Shown one piece after another: positions 42,478 through 52,172 of a stretch of DNA of 64,000 bases. Source of the stretch: Alistipes sp. (GTDB taxonomy: Bacteria; Bacteroidota; Bacteroidia; Bacteroidales; Rikenellaceae); assembly GCA_017646625.1 (NCBI GenBank), contig JAGCMF010000030.1, forward strand, positions 37,428-101,427, given 5' to 3'. Every line of letters begins with the position of its first letter. The stretch's first letter is position 1. The translations under genes and the position numbers were made by a program. The notes below the pieces were generated by a model. That model made no database searches, had not been told where the DNA came from, and was given only the letters and a program-made list of their open reading frames with translations.

Positions 42478-44661
42478 TTAGTACCAGAGGCTCTTCTCTG
42501 TGCCCATGTGGAAGGTGAGCTTACCGCCCGCCACAATCTCCTCGTGTGTTATGTAGTTGCGCGCAAGAGGCTCGCCGTTGAGCTCCACACTCTGCACGTA
42601 GCGTGCCTCCTCGCTGTAGCCCTCGCGAACAATCTCGAAGATGCCGCCCTCAACATCTATCTCGGCACGTGCCACCAGCGGTACACCCAAGACATACTTG
42701 CCCGCAGCTGGCTCCACAGGGTAGAAGCCGAGGGTTGTCATCACATACCATGCAGACATCTGACCCACATCCTCGTTGCCCGCCAGACCATCCACATCTG
42801 TTGAGTACATGGTGTCGCAAATCTCGTATATTAGGTCGGCAGCCTTCCATGGCTGGCCAAGCATGGTGTAGAAGTATACTATGTGGTGGCTTGGCTCATT
42901 GCCGTGCACATACTGGCCTATGAGGCCCGAGATGTCGGGCGTTACATCCTCACCCTCCATCTTGCTGTCGGCAGTGAAGAGGCCGTCGAGACGTTCTATG
43001 GTGTTGTCCACACCCTCGAAGCACTCAACAAGCAGGTCGAGGTCCTGTGGCACAAGCCATGTGTACTGCCATGCGTTACCCTCGCAGTACTCGTTTGCTA
43101 TGCGTGATGCGTTGAATGGGTTGAAGTCCTCACGCCACTGGCCTGTCGACGACTTACCGCGCACGAAGCCTACGGTAGGGTCGAAGTAGTTGAGCCATGA
43201 GTGGCTGCGCTGCTCGAGGTATGCCGCCTCCTCACTCTTGCCGAGCATCTCTGCCACCACGGCAGCGGCAGCATCGGCGATGGCAAACTCCATGTCGTGG
43301 GCTATAGACTCCGCCTGTAGGTCGTTAGGCATATATCCGTAAGCCTTGCGGTGACGGCCACCACGTATGTCGTGCATCGCAGAGTTGTATATAGCCTCCC
43401 ATGCCTCCTCGGTGTCGATGCCCTCAATGCCCTTGGCTACGGCATCTGCCACAACGATGATGCCTGGTGAGCCGACCATACATCCTGTCTCGCAAGCCCA
43501 TAGGTGCCATATAGGCAAGAATGACTGCTTCTTGTAGATGTCAATCATGGTGTTTACGATGTCGTCCATCATCTCGGGGTGTGTGATGGTCATAAGAGGT
43601 AGCTTGGCACGGTATGTATCCCACAATGAGAATGTTGTATATGTGTCGAAGCCAGGGTTGTCGTATACCTCATTGTCGGCACCGCGGTACTTACCATCCA
43701 CATCCGAGAGGAGTGATGGTGCTACGTACATATGGTACATGCCGGTGTAGAATATCTCCTCCTGCTCGGCTGTTGCACCCTCAATACGAATCTTCGATAT
43801 CTCCTTGTTCCACTTGTCGTAGGCACTCTTGCGTGCAGCATCAAACTCCACACCTGCCAACTCCGCCTCGAAGTTCTGGCGTGCGCCATCCACGCTTACT
43901 GTAGATATCGCCACCTTCACGCTAATCTGCTCGCCAGCCACAGTGTCGAAGTGTACACGATAGTAGAAGTTATACTCGTCGATAGGCTCAAAGGCAGTGA
44001 AGGGCTTCGAGAACTCTATCACGAAGAATACCTTCTGTGCATTTGCCCATCCGTAAGTGTGGCGATGACCCACGATGCGTGTGTCACCCTCCGCCTCGGC
44101 ATATAGATCCTCTGGGCGGTCCCAGCAGCCACCATGCACAAGGTCGAGGATTATCGAAGCATCCTCACCCTCGGGGAAGGTGTAGCGGTGCAAGCCACCA
44201 CGTTCTGTCGCTGTCATCTCGGCGAGGATGCCGTAGCGTGTGAGGGGCACAGAGTAGTATCCTGGCTCCACAACCTCCTGTGTGCGGTCTGCCTCCGACC
44301 AGAAGCCTGTTGTGTAGTCGCCAAGACGACCACGGCCATACTCCACCTCGCCCATCACAGGCATGAGTGTCACGTCGAAGAGGTCGCCACAGCCAGTACC
44401 TGAAAGGTGTGTGTGCGAGAAGCCTATCACGCTATTTTCGGAGTCGTGGTAGCCCGAGCACCAGTCCCACTCCTGTGTTATGCTTGTGGGGCCCACCTGT
44501 GTCATGCCGAAGGGCACGTTGGCGCCTACGAATACGTGGCCATGGCCTCCCGAGCCAATCTTGGGGTTTACCTTGGCTGCATAGTCTGTAGCCTCGGGTG
44601 TTGCACAGCCCACGATTGTGGCGAGTGCAATAAGGGTTGTAAGTAGTCTTGTCATTCTCAT
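42478..44661 (-). CDS. GH92 alpha-mannosidase, lipoprotein
   Basis: 727 residues. Lipoprotein signal with Cys19 (ATIVGC). The GH92 pattern is clear: VNPKIGSGGHGHVFVGANVPFGM near the start of the mature protein (calcium and substrate region), FSLWDTYRAKLP, ACETGCMVGSPG and the C-terminal LAGNEDVGQMSAWYV with its catalytic acids. Family members are inverting calcium-dependent exo-alpha-mannosidases that trim host N-glycans or yeast mannan. Last gene of the unit; starts 1 bp after the upstream GH92 gene. M3 (44655) is an alternative start. Confidence 0.93.
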   Translation of the reverse strand: MRMTRLLTTLIALATIVGCATPEATDYAAKVNPKIGSGGHGHVFVGANVPFGMTQVGPTSITQEWDWCSGYHDSENSVIGFSHTHLSGTGCGDLFDVTLMPVMGEVEYGRGRLGDYTTGFWSEADRTQEVVEPGYYSVPLTRYGILAEMTATERGGLHRYTFPEGEDASIILDLVHGGCWDRPEDLYAEAEGDTRIVGHRHTYGWANAQKVFFVIEFSKPFTAFEPIDEYNFYYRVHFDTVAGEQISVKVAISTVSVDGARQNFEAELAGVEFDAARKSAYDKWNKEISKIRIEGATAEQEEIFYTGMYHMYVAPSLLSDVDGKYRGADNEVYDNPGFDTYTTFSLWDTYRAKLPLMTITHPEMMDDIVNTMIDIYKKQSFLPIWHLWACETGCMVGSPGIIVVADAVAKGIEGIDTEEAWEAIYNSAMHDIRGGRHRKAYGYMPNDLQAESIAHDMEFAIADAAAAVVAEMLGKSEEAAYLEQRSHSWLNYFDPTVGFVRGKSSTGQWREDFNPFNASRIANEYCEGNAWQYTWLVPQDLDLLVECFEGVDNTIERLDGLFTADSKMEGEDVTPDISGLIGQYVHGNEPSHHIVYFYTMLGQPWKAADLIYEICDTMYSTDVDGLAGNEDVGQMSAWYVMTTLGFYPVEPAAGKYVLGVPLVARAEIDVEGGIFEIVREGYSEEARYVQSVELNGEPLARNYITHEEIVAGGKLTFHMGTEKSLWY

Positions 44662-44662
44662 A

Positions 44663-46909
44663 TTAATAAAGTTTTAGTTTTAGCTCCTTTGCCTTCAAAA
44701 GCTCGTCGTGCGATATGCGTAGCCCCTCTATGCGTCTACCACCGAGGGTTATGCCCCCAGGCTTTATGTAGTCGCCACGACCCTGTGTGGCTATCACTAT
44801 CGTGCCGTGCTGTGTATCTATCTCCACCCTCTCGAAGCGAGGTGTCGTTATCGTGTAGTATGGCTCGCCTGGGCAGTCGGGGTATATGCCCATCATCGAG
44901 AATACCGCCCATGCCGACATTGTTCCTGTATCGTCGTTGCCTGGCAGGCCATCAGGTGATGTAGAGTAGTTCTCGTCGAGGAGGTCTCTTACGATGCGCT
45001 GTGTGCGCCACCCCTCACCCTTTATGCGCGAGAAGAGGTATGGATAGGCGATGTCGGGCTCGTTTGTTGGGTCATAGTGACCATTGTCGAATACCCACTG
45101 CAGCCTCTCGGTGAAGCTCTTTGTGCCCCCCATCACCTCTATGAGACCCTCTATGTCGTGTGGCACGAAGAAGGTGTAGTTCCATGAGCTACCCTCGTGG
45201 AAGCCTATGGTGTTGGAGAAGTTAGCACCTGCCGTGGGGTCGAACTCGGCGATGAACTCGCCATCGGCACCTATGGGGCGCATTGCTCCATCCGCTGCGG
45301 AGTAGTAGTTTCGCCATCCCGCAGCGCGGCGTTCCATCTCGAGGGCTGTGGCCTCGTCACCCATCTCGCGTGCGAAGGTCGCTATGGCATTGTCGGCGAC
45401 GTAATACTCCAGGGCGTGCGATACGGAGTTGTCTCCCGACATATCCTGTGCGAAGAGTCCCACGGGGATATATCCATGCTCGATGTAGGGGTCTATGTCG
45501 GGGCGTATGGTGTTGTTCTGGCCAGGTGTTGTTGCAGAACGTAGCATCGCCACATATGCCGCCTCCACGTCGAAGTCGCGCAGCCCCTTGAGGTAGCTAT
45601 CCACAATCACGGGTATTGCGGGGTCTCCCTCCATGGTGAATGTCTCACGGCCATATAGCTCCCAGCGTGGCAGCCATCCCCACTCCCTCGACATGTCGAC
45701 CATCGAACGAAGCATATCTATCTGTCGTTCAGGGTATACGAGTGTTAGTAGCTGGTGTAGGTTGCGGTATGTATCCCATAGCGAGAATACGGTGTAACGG
45801 TCGTAGTCGGCAGTGCCCACGGCTCCCGACTCCATGGCTGGGTACTCACCATTTATGTCGCTTATGATGTTGGGGTGTAGCAGCGCATGGTATAGTGCGG
45901 TGTAGAAGATGGTGCGCTCCTGCTCTGTGCCTCCTGTGACACGTATGCGTCCCAGGGCGTCGTTCCACTTCTGTTGTGCTGTGGCCAGCACGTCGTCGAA
46001 TGTCGCTGTGCCCACCTCCGCCTCGAGGTTCTTGCGTGCATTCTCCATCGAGACATACGATATTCCCACCTTGACCTCTACTACGGTGCCGGGCTCCACC
46101 TCTCCGAGCCTAAATATGGCACCTATGTCGTCGCCCATCATCTCGCGGCTGTAGCTCTTGTATATCTTGTACTCGCCACTGTCGCCCGACCATGCCGCCT
46201 CAATGCCTGTCATCTCTGGCATCAGCTTCCAGCAGTCTATCTCCTTGGCGGGCTGCGATATGCGTGCCACGAAGTATACGGGGAATACCGCCTGGTTTGT
46301 GTAGCAGAAGGTGCCGAGCATGCGCATGCCCTCCACCTCGGTGTCGCTTACGTGGCGTAGCATTGCTCCTGACTCGTTGGATAGTGCTGTGCCAAGGTCT
46401 ACGATGATGTTTGCCTCGCCACCCTCGGTGAAGGTGTATCGTTCCACAGATGCTCTCTCTGTCGCTGTTGTCTCGGCACGTATGGCAAATGTGTCGTATG
46501 TCGTTGCGTAGTAGCCGGGTGTCGCCACCTCGTCGCAGTATGTCGAGCCGCGGAGTGTGCGGTCTGCCTCGGCAGTGCCTGTTGTCGCCATCGTTATTAT
46601 GGCACCCAGCTCTGGGCATCCCACGCCACTCAATGCACCATGTGCGAAGCCCACGCTATACTTGTTGCGTATGTCGTAGGGAGTGCTCCACCAGCGGTTG
46701 TCCTTGTCGTAGCGGTTTAGCTCCGAGCCTGTCACGTTGAAGGGCACGGCGGCCATCATGCCGTGGGGTACGACAGCGCCTGGGTGTGTCGCCGAGTAGT
46801 CGGCAGTGCCGATGAAGGGGTCTACCCATGTTGTGTAGTCTACAGTCTGCTGCGCCGAGAGTGTCGTGCAGAGGCTTAACAGTGCTATTATCGTAAGTCG
46901 TAGTCTCAT
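44663..46909 (-). CDS. GH92 alpha-mannosidase, secreted
   Basis: 748 residues. A signal peptide cleaved after LSAQ, without a lipoprotein cysteine, so it is likely periplasmic. Motifs: DPFIGTADYSATHPGAVVPHGM, FSLWDTYRNLHQL, HEGSSWNYTFFVPHD and LPGNDDTGTMSAWAVF, all hallmarks of GH92. It differs clearly from the next gene's product, so the pair probably attack different linkages or substrates. It follows the GH97 gene by 6 bp. Confidence 0.93.
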   Translation of the reverse strand: MRLRLTIIALLSLCTTLSAQQTVDYTTWVDPFIGTADYSATHPGAVVPHGMMAAVPFNVTGSELNRYDKDNRWWSTPYDIRNKYSVGFAHGALSGVGCPELGAIITMATTGTAEADRTLRGSTYCDEVATPGYYATTYDTFAIRAETTATERASVERYTFTEGGEANIIVDLGTALSNESGAMLRHVSDTEVEGMRMLGTFCYTNQAVFPVYFVARISQPAKEIDCWKLMPEMTGIEAAWSGDSGEYKIYKSYSREMMGDDIGAIFRLGEVEPGTVVEVKVGISYVSMENARKNLEAEVGTATFDDVLATAQQKWNDALGRIRVTGGTEQERTIFYTALYHALLHPNIISDINGEYPAMESGAVGTADYDRYTVFSLWDTYRNLHQLLTLVYPERQIDMLRSMVDMSREWGWLPRWELYGRETFTMEGDPAIPVIVDSYLKGLRDFDVEAAYVAMLRSATTPGQNNTIRPDIDPYIEHGYIPVGLFAQDMSGDNSVSHALEYYVADNAIATFAREMGDEATALEMERRAAGWRNYYSAADGAMRPIGADGEFIAEFDPTAGANFSNTIGFHEGSSWNYTFFVPHDIEGLIEVMGGTKSFTERLQWVFDNGHYDPTNEPDIAYPYLFSRIKGEGWRTQRIVRDLLDENYSTSPDGLPGNDDTGTMSAWAVFSMMGIYPDCPGEPYYTITTPRFERVEIDTQHGTIVIATQGRGDYIKPGGITLGGRRIEGLRISHDELLKAKELKLKLY

Positions 46910-46915
46910 AGTTCG

Positions 46916-48904
46916 TTAGTGATTACTTGTTGGTGTGCCGCTAATCTTTATGAGGTAGCCACCGCCTGCTGCCATCTCCACCTCTATACTCTTTGCGTTT
47001 GCTTCCTTGGCATCTATGGGGTCTACCACATAGTTGTAGTCTGTGCCATCTGTCGAGGCATCCTTGCCATCCACGAATAGCTCTATAGACTCTACGTCGT
47101 AGTCCTCGGGTATTGTGATGGTTGCTGTGCGTGGTGTGTTGCCATTTAGTCCTGCTCGGTATATGGCACCCTCGGTCTCTCTCTCCACCTCTATATATTC
47201 GCCTATTATGCCGTCGACAACACGGTGACTATCCCACACTGTGGGTATCTGTGCCATGAATGTTGTGAACTCGGGCTCTGCCTCGTAGTTTGTTGGCGTG
47301 TCGCAGAGCATCGTAAGTGGTGCATCGTAGATGATGTACATGGCAAGCTGATGACAGCGTGTTCCCTGACTCATGGGGCGTGAGTAGTCGGGGTAGTATT
47401 TGTCGCGTGGGGCATTGCGCATGGCACCCTGCGTGTAGTCCATGGGGCCTGCGGCACCACGTATGTAGGGTAGTGTCACGTCGTAGGTTATCTGGTCGTG
47501 CTCCGCACCGAGCCACTTCATCGTCTCAAGGCCGTGTACACCCTCAAAGTTGATGGCATTGGGGTATGTCCTGTTGAGTCCCGTAGGCTTGTAAATGCCG
47601 TGATAGTCGACGAGCATATGGTATCGTGCTGCTATCTCGGCAAGGTCGTATACGAACTCCACCATCTGCTGGTCGTCACGGTCGAGGAAGTCCACCTTCC
47701 AGCCCTTGACGCCCATCTCGGAGTAGTGCCTACATAGACCCTCTATATCTCTGTTTAGCGCCCAGTAGCCAGCCCAAAGAATTATGCCTACGTTACGTTC
47801 TGCGGCGTAGTCCACAAGCTCCTTGATATCTATCTCGGGCACCACCTGCATAAGGTCGGCAGCGAGATTTACCGTCCAGCCCTCGTCGAGGATGACGTAC
47901 TCTATGCCGTAGCGCGAGGCGAAGTCGATATAATACTTATATGTCTCGTTGTTTATGCCTGGCTTGAAGTCTACGCCGTCGAGTGACCAGTCGTTCCACC
48001 ACTCCCAGGCCACCTTTCCGGGCTTTATCCATGATGTATCCTCTATGCGGCACTCGTCGGCAAGCTCCCACACGAGGCTGTTGTTAGCAATCTCTATATC
48101 CTCCATGCCCATGGCCACTATGCGCCATGGGAAGGTGCGTGTGCCGTGGCACGCGGCAATATAGTCGTGGCGCGATAGCACCATGCCCTGAAGCATGTTG
48201 TGACCCCCCTGCTCCACCTCCTTGGGGCGTGGTGCAAACTCGGTGTCGAGCACTCCGTTCTCATCCCTGTTGGATAGGAACATGCCGGGGTAGTCCTCAA
48301 GGTTAGACTCCGATATCCATGCTCTTATGCCATTGTGTTCCACGACGATAGGGGCAAATATCAATCTGCGCCAATCTATATCCTTGAGTGCCGTGTGTGT
48401 ATATGTATTCTCGAATGATGTCTCGTATTGCGTGGCGTAGTCCGACGTGGCATCGGGGCGGTAGTTGACATATGGTATCCACGCCATATCCTCCTCGCCA
48501 AATGAGAATTCGGCAAGCTCATCTACGATTTTATAGTCGCCCCCAATATTCGATATGAAGCGGTAGGCGACACCCTCCTTGTATGCTCTAATCTCCACGC
48601 TAAAGTCGCCAAAGTCAACCACGGCGCCACTATAATTTATGTGGTCTATGCGTTCGATGTTGGCACTCTCGATGCTCTGGCCCCATGTGCCGCGGTCTGT
48701 TATCATGGCGAGGTGCGAGGGTGCAACAACCACCTCGTTGTTGAGGTGTGCCCACCATCGCAGTGTGCCATCCTCCCAGTCCAGGGTTATGGTGCGTGTG
48801 CCGCAGTTCATATCTCGGTAGCATACCTCCACACTCCTCTCCTTACCATGGGTAACCCCAACGGTGAGCAGTAGTAGTGTAAATATTGCAAACAATCTTC
48901 TCAT
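46916..48904 (-). CDS. GH97 alpha-glycosidase
   Basis: 662 residues from the ATG at 48904; the preceding codon is GTG. Signal peptide to about 20. A beta-sandwich N-domain is followed by a TIM barrel with EYVILDEGW, GWKVDFLDRDDQ (about 402) and INFEGVHG, then a C-terminal sandwich. The Asp in KVDF corresponds to the nucleophile in retaining GH97 enzymes such as alpha-galactosidases, whereas inverting SusB-type alpha-glucosidases lack it. I therefore favour a retaining enzyme, but have no alignment. With two GH92 genes it suggests mixed host-glycan use. Confidence 0.9.
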   Translation of the reverse strand: MRRLFAIFTLLLLTVGVTHGKERSVEVCYRDMNCGTRTITLDWEDGTLRWWAHLNNEVVVAPSHLAMITDRGTWGQSIESANIERIDHINYSGAVVDFGDFSVEIRAYKEGVAYRFISNIGGDYKIVDELAEFSFGEEDMAWIPYVNYRPDATSDYATQYETSFENTYTHTALKDIDWRRLIFAPIVVEHNGIRAWISESNLEDYPGMFLSNRDENGVLDTEFAPRPKEVEQGGHNMLQGMVLSRHDYIAACHGTRTFPWRIVAMGMEDIEIANNSLVWELADECRIEDTSWIKPGKVAWEWWNDWSLDGVDFKPGINNETYKYYIDFASRYGIEYVILDEGWTVNLAADLMQVVPEIDIKELVDYAAERNVGIILWAGYWALNRDIEGLCRHYSEMGVKGWKVDFLDRDDQQMVEFVYDLAEIAARYHMLVDYHGIYKPTGLNRTYPNAINFEGVHGLETMKWLGAEHDQITYDVTLPYIRGAAGPMDYTQGAMRNAPRDKYYPDYSRPMSQGTRCHQLAMYIIYDAPLTMLCDTPTNYEAEPEFTTFMAQIPTVWDSHRVVDGIIGEYIEVERETEGAIYRAGLNGNTPRTATITIPEDYDVESIELFVDGKDASTDGTDYNYVVDPIDAKEANAKSIEVEMAAGGGYLIKISGTPTSNH

Positions 48905-48924
48905 CACATCCTTACCTTAATATA

Positions 48925-49953
48925 TTACCTCTTTTCTGCCGTCGACAGCAGTCCGCATGCCGCCTCTATATCCTCGCCACGCGATGCTCGCAGTGTCGTC
49001 TGTATGCCGCGCCTTGTCAGGGTGTCGCGGAACTCCATAATCCTCTCTATGTCGGGAGAGAAGAATGGCGAGTCGGGAATCTTGTGGAAGCGTATGAGGT
49101 TTATGCGACACTTTATGCCGTCGAGGAGTCGCGATAGCTCCTTGATATGTCGTGGTGAGCAGTTCATGCCCTCGAGGACAATATACTCGAACGATACACG
49201 TCGCTGGTGCGTGAAGTCGTAGCGACGGAGTATGTCGCACACCTCCTTTATGGAGTATGCATTCTCTATCGGCATTATCTCCTTGCGCTCCTCGGGAAAG
49301 GGGTTGTGTAGCGACACGGCGATGTGTACCTTCGACTCGTCGAGGAGTCGTGGTAGGCTCTTTGCCACGCCCGATGTAGATACCGTTATGCGTGTTGGTG
49401 ACCATGCCATTCCCCACTCCGATGTTAGGATGTCGAGGGTGCGCATGAGGTTGTCTATATTATCCAGCGGCTCTCCCATGCCCATGAAGACAAGGTTGGT
49501 GAGCTTGTCGCGTTCTGGTATCGATATTATCTGGTTTATAATCTCTGTTGCCGATAGTTGGTGTCGGAAGCCCATTCTGCCTGTTGCGCAGAACTTACAA
49601 CCCATGCGGCATCCCGCCTGCGACGATACACATAGTGTCATGCGTTCACCGTCGGGTATCAATGCCGACTCTATATATTCGCCCTCCGAGGTGCGGAATA
49701 GGTACTTCTTTGTTCCGTCAGCCGATACCGACACCTTTAGAGGTGCCGCCAGACCCAACTCGCAGTGCTCCTTGAGACTCTCGCGTGCACTCTTTGCTAT
49801 GTCCGTCATTGCATCGATGTCGGATACGAAGCGGCCATATAGCCACTTAAGCATCTGCTTATGCGCAAAACGTGGTAGCCCCAGCTCCTCGCATATGGCC
49901 TTCAACTCGTCGGGAGATGCTCCGTAGAGCCTATGTTTTTTGTTCTTCATCAT
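48925..49953 (-). CDS. rlmN: Dual-specificity rRNA/tRNA adenine C2-methyltransferase RlmN
   Basis: 342 residues. Radical SAM cluster cysteines Cys115, Cys119 and Cys122 (CRMGCKFC), the substrate-bridging cysteines at the C-terminal end (about Cys333 in EAACGLLS) and GMGEPLDN are intact. It methylates A2503 of 23S rRNA and A37 of some tRNAs. It is followed by the GH97-GH92-GH92 genes with 20 bp between, and may share their transcript. A TAATTTTG box at 49979-49986 is the likely promoter. Confidence 0.95.
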   Translation of the reverse strand: MMKNKKHRLYGASPDELKAICEELGLPRFAHKQMLKWLYGRFVSDIDAMTDIAKSARESLKEHCELGLAAPLKVSVSADGTKKYLFRTSEGEYIESALIPDGERMTLCVSSQAGCRMGCKFCATGRMGFRHQLSATEIINQIISIPERDKLTNLVFMGMGEPLDNIDNLMRTLDILTSEWGMAWSPTRITVSTSGVAKSLPRLLDESKVHIAVSLHNPFPEERKEIMPIENAYSIKEVCDILRRYDFTHQRRVSFEYIVLEGMNCSPRHIKELSRLLDGIKCRINLIRFHKIPDSPFFSPDIERIMEFRDTLTRRGIQTTLRASRGEDIEAACGLLSTAEKR

Positions 49954-49978
49954 TGGACAACTGTCATCTTCTTGCCTA

Positions 49979-49986
49979 CAAAATTA
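49979..49986 (-). promoter_or_regulatory. -7 box upstream of rlmN and the glycosidase genes
   Basis: Minus-strand TAATTTTG fits TAnnTTTG, 25 bp before the ATG at 49953; no clear -33 box. Confidence 0.45.
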
Positions 49987-50039
49987 ATAAAAATAAAATA
50001 TTTTTCGTACTAAAGTTACTTTTTTTGGAATTTTATATA

Positions 50040-50047
50040 TATCTTTG
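50040..50047 (+). promoter_or_regulatory. -7 box of the tonB gene
   Basis: TATCTTTG, perfect, giving a leader of about 65 nt before the ATG at 50118. Confidence 0.55.
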
Positions 50048-50117
50048 CATAGTGTAGTATGCGTGTGTGCGAACTACAATCGCGGTAAGTTATTAAAAAC
50101 TAAAAAATTAGATATAA

Positions 50118-50819
50118 ATGGAGATTAAGAAATCACCAAAAGCAGATCTTCAGAATAAGAGAATGCTTTTTCTGCTGTTTGGTCTTGTTGTAGCGTTGGG
50201 CATTACAGGACTAGCACTTTCTATGAACTCAAAGCCAGAGGCTGGCGAGTATAAGCCACCAAAGCGTGAGACTACAGAGATGGAGCAGATTGACAACACA
50301 CGCCAGGATCAGCCCGAGACACCTCCCGAGCAGCAGAAGGCACAGGCGCAGGTGGTAACAGACGTGCTCAACATCGTCTCTAACGACCAGAAGATTGAGA
50401 CAAACATCGTCTTTGCGGATGATGCCGATGAGTTCGACGATTTCGAGATGATCATCGAGGAACGTGAGGAGGAGATTGTCGAGGATGAGATCTTTATCAC
50501 CGTTGAGGATATGCCAACATTCCGTGGTGGTGGTCTTCCCGAGTTCCGTACATGGGTGCAGCAGAACGTTAAGTATCCACAGATAGCCCTCGAGAATGGT
50601 ATCCAGGGTAACGTGGTTATTCAGTTTGTCGTAGGTCCTGATGGTAAGATGACAAACTTCAAGGTTCTACAGTCTCCTGATAAGACCCTCTCGGATGCTA
50701 CTATCGAGGTGTTGAAGAAGGCTAACGAGATGAAGAATGGTTGGAAGCCCGGTAAGCAGCGTGGTAAGCCTGTTAAGGTGTCGTTCACACTGCCCGTAGC
50801 GTTCAAGATTCAGAACTAA
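50118..50819 (+). CDS. TonB family energy transducer
   Basis: 233 residues: short cytoplasmic N-terminus, one membrane helix (about 16-35), a periplasmic acidic and Pro/Gln-rich spacer with a strongly acidic stretch (DDADEFDDFEMIIEEREEEI, 95-115) and a C-terminal TonB domain (GGLPEFRTWVQQNVKYPQIA, GNVVIQFVVGPDG, KPVKVSFTLPVAF). It passes energy from ExbBD to outer membrane receptors such as the one at 2319-5027. No exbB or exbD is adjacent. Confidence 0.93.
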   Translation: MEIKKSPKADLQNKRMLFLLFGLVVALGITGLALSMNSKPEAGEYKPPKRETTEMEQIDNTRQDQPETPPEQQKAQAQVVTDVLNIVSNDQKIETNIVFADDADEFDDFEMIIEEREEEIVEDEIFITVEDMPTFRGGGLPEFRTWVQQNVKYPQIALENGIQGNVVIQFVVGPDGKMTNFKVLQSPDKTLSDATIEVLKKANEMKNGWKPGKQRGKPVKVSFTLPVAFKIQN

Positions 50820-50840
50820 CGAGCCGCATAAATAGAATGA

Positions 50841-50882
50841 GTAACGCACGAACGCAAATGGTCATCGTGCGTTACTTTTTTT
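50841..50882 (+). terminator. Terminator of the tonB gene
   Basis: Perfect 11-bp stem (50841-50851 with 50865-50875) followed by seven T or more. Confidence 0.9.
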
Positions 50883-50913
50883 AAGCCCATTATATATTTA
50901 GGTATAGAGTTAG

Positions 50914-52146
50914 ATGAAAGAGGATAAGGTAAGTATTAAGCGCCGTCGTGAGGAGCCACAGCCCACCGTCGAGGAACGTGAGACACGTGCTGTGCTCGTG
51001 GCAGTAATCCGCGATAGCCAAAACCCCGATACCGCAGCAGAGTATCTCGACGAGTTAGAGTTCCTCGCCGAGACCGCAAACATAAAGAGTGTACGTCGCT
51101 TCACGCAGCGTCTGCCACAGCCCATGTCGAAGATATATGTGGGCCCCGGTAAGCTCGAGGAGATTGCCGAGTGGTGCAAGGAGCAGGAGATAGATGTCGC
51201 CATCTTCGATGATGAGCTCTCGCCAGCGCAGACACGTAACATAGAGCAGGCCATGCCTTGTCGTGTCATCGACCGTACGCGTCTTATCCTCGACATCTTC
51301 ATGTCGAGAGCACAGACAGCATATGCCAAGACACAGGTGGAGTTGGCGCAGAATGAGTATATGTTGCCACGCCTTGCGGGTCTGTGGACACACCTCGAAC
51401 GTCAGCGTGGTGGCACGGGAACACGTGGTGGTGCTGGTGAGCGCGAGATTGAGACCGACCGCCGTATTGTGCGTAATAGGATAACGAAGCTGAAGGAGGA
51501 TCTCAAGAAGATAGACCGCCAGATGGCTGTGCAGCGTTCCAACAGAGGCCAGATGGTGCGTGTGGCATTGGTAGGCTATACAAATGTCGGTAAGTCGACA
51601 CTCATGAACCTTCTATCCAAGAGTGAGGTCTTTGCCGAGAATAAACTCTTCGCAACGCTTGACACCACGGTGCGCAAGGTCGTCTTCGACAATCTCCCCT
51701 TCCTCATGTCCGACACCGTGGGCTTCATCCGTAAACTCCCCACGCAGCTTATCGAGTCCTTCAAGTCGACTCTCGATGAGGTGCGCGAGGCGGACCTGTT
51801 GTTGCATGTTGTCGACATCTCGCACCCAAGCTTCGAGGATCAGATAGCTGTCGTTAAGCAGACGCTGGCAGATATTGGTGCTGGTGATAAGCCCACCTTC
51901 CTTGTCTTCAACAAGATTGATGCCTACACCTATACCCCCAAGGAGGAGGATGACCTCACGCCAGCAACGAAGGAGAATATGTCGCTTGATGACCTCAAGA
52001 AGAGCTGGATAGCGAAGGCTAACACACCATGTATCTTCATCTCGGCACGTGATAAGACGGGTGTCGAGAAGCTACGTTCCGACCTCTATGGCATGGTACG
52101 TGAGATACATGCTGGTCGTTATCCCTTCAACAACTTCCTCTACTAA
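50914..52146 (+). CDS. hflX: GTPase HflX
   Basis: 410 residues. The N-terminal HflX domain (YVGPGKLEEIAEW, FDDELSPAQTRNIE), a coiled linker with Gly/Arg-rich GGTGTRGGAGEREIETDRR, then a G domain with GYTNVGKST (about 220), DTVGFIRKLP and NKID. HflX binds the ribosome and rescues stalled or hibernating 70S particles. It is followed by upp after 26 bp. Confidence 0.95.
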   Translation: MKEDKVSIKRRREEPQPTVEERETRAVLVAVIRDSQNPDTAAEYLDELEFLAETANIKSVRRFTQRLPQPMSKIYVGPGKLEEIAEWCKEQEIDVAIFDDELSPAQTRNIEQAMPCRVIDRTRLILDIFMSRAQTAYAKTQVELAQNEYMLPRLAGLWTHLERQRGGTGTRGGAGEREIETDRRIVRNRITKLKEDLKKIDRQMAVQRSNRGQMVRVALVGYTNVGKSTLMNLLSKSEVFAENKLFATLDTTVRKVVFDNLPFLMSDTVGFIRKLPTQLIESFKSTLDEVREADLLLHVVDISHPSFEDQIAVVKQTLADIGAGDKPTFLVFNKIDAYTYTPKEEDDLTPATKENMSLDDLKKSWIAKANTPCIFISARDKTGVEKLRSDLYGMVREIHAGRYPFNNFLY

Positions 52147-52172
52147 TCGTCTAACCCATAAACCAAAAGAGT

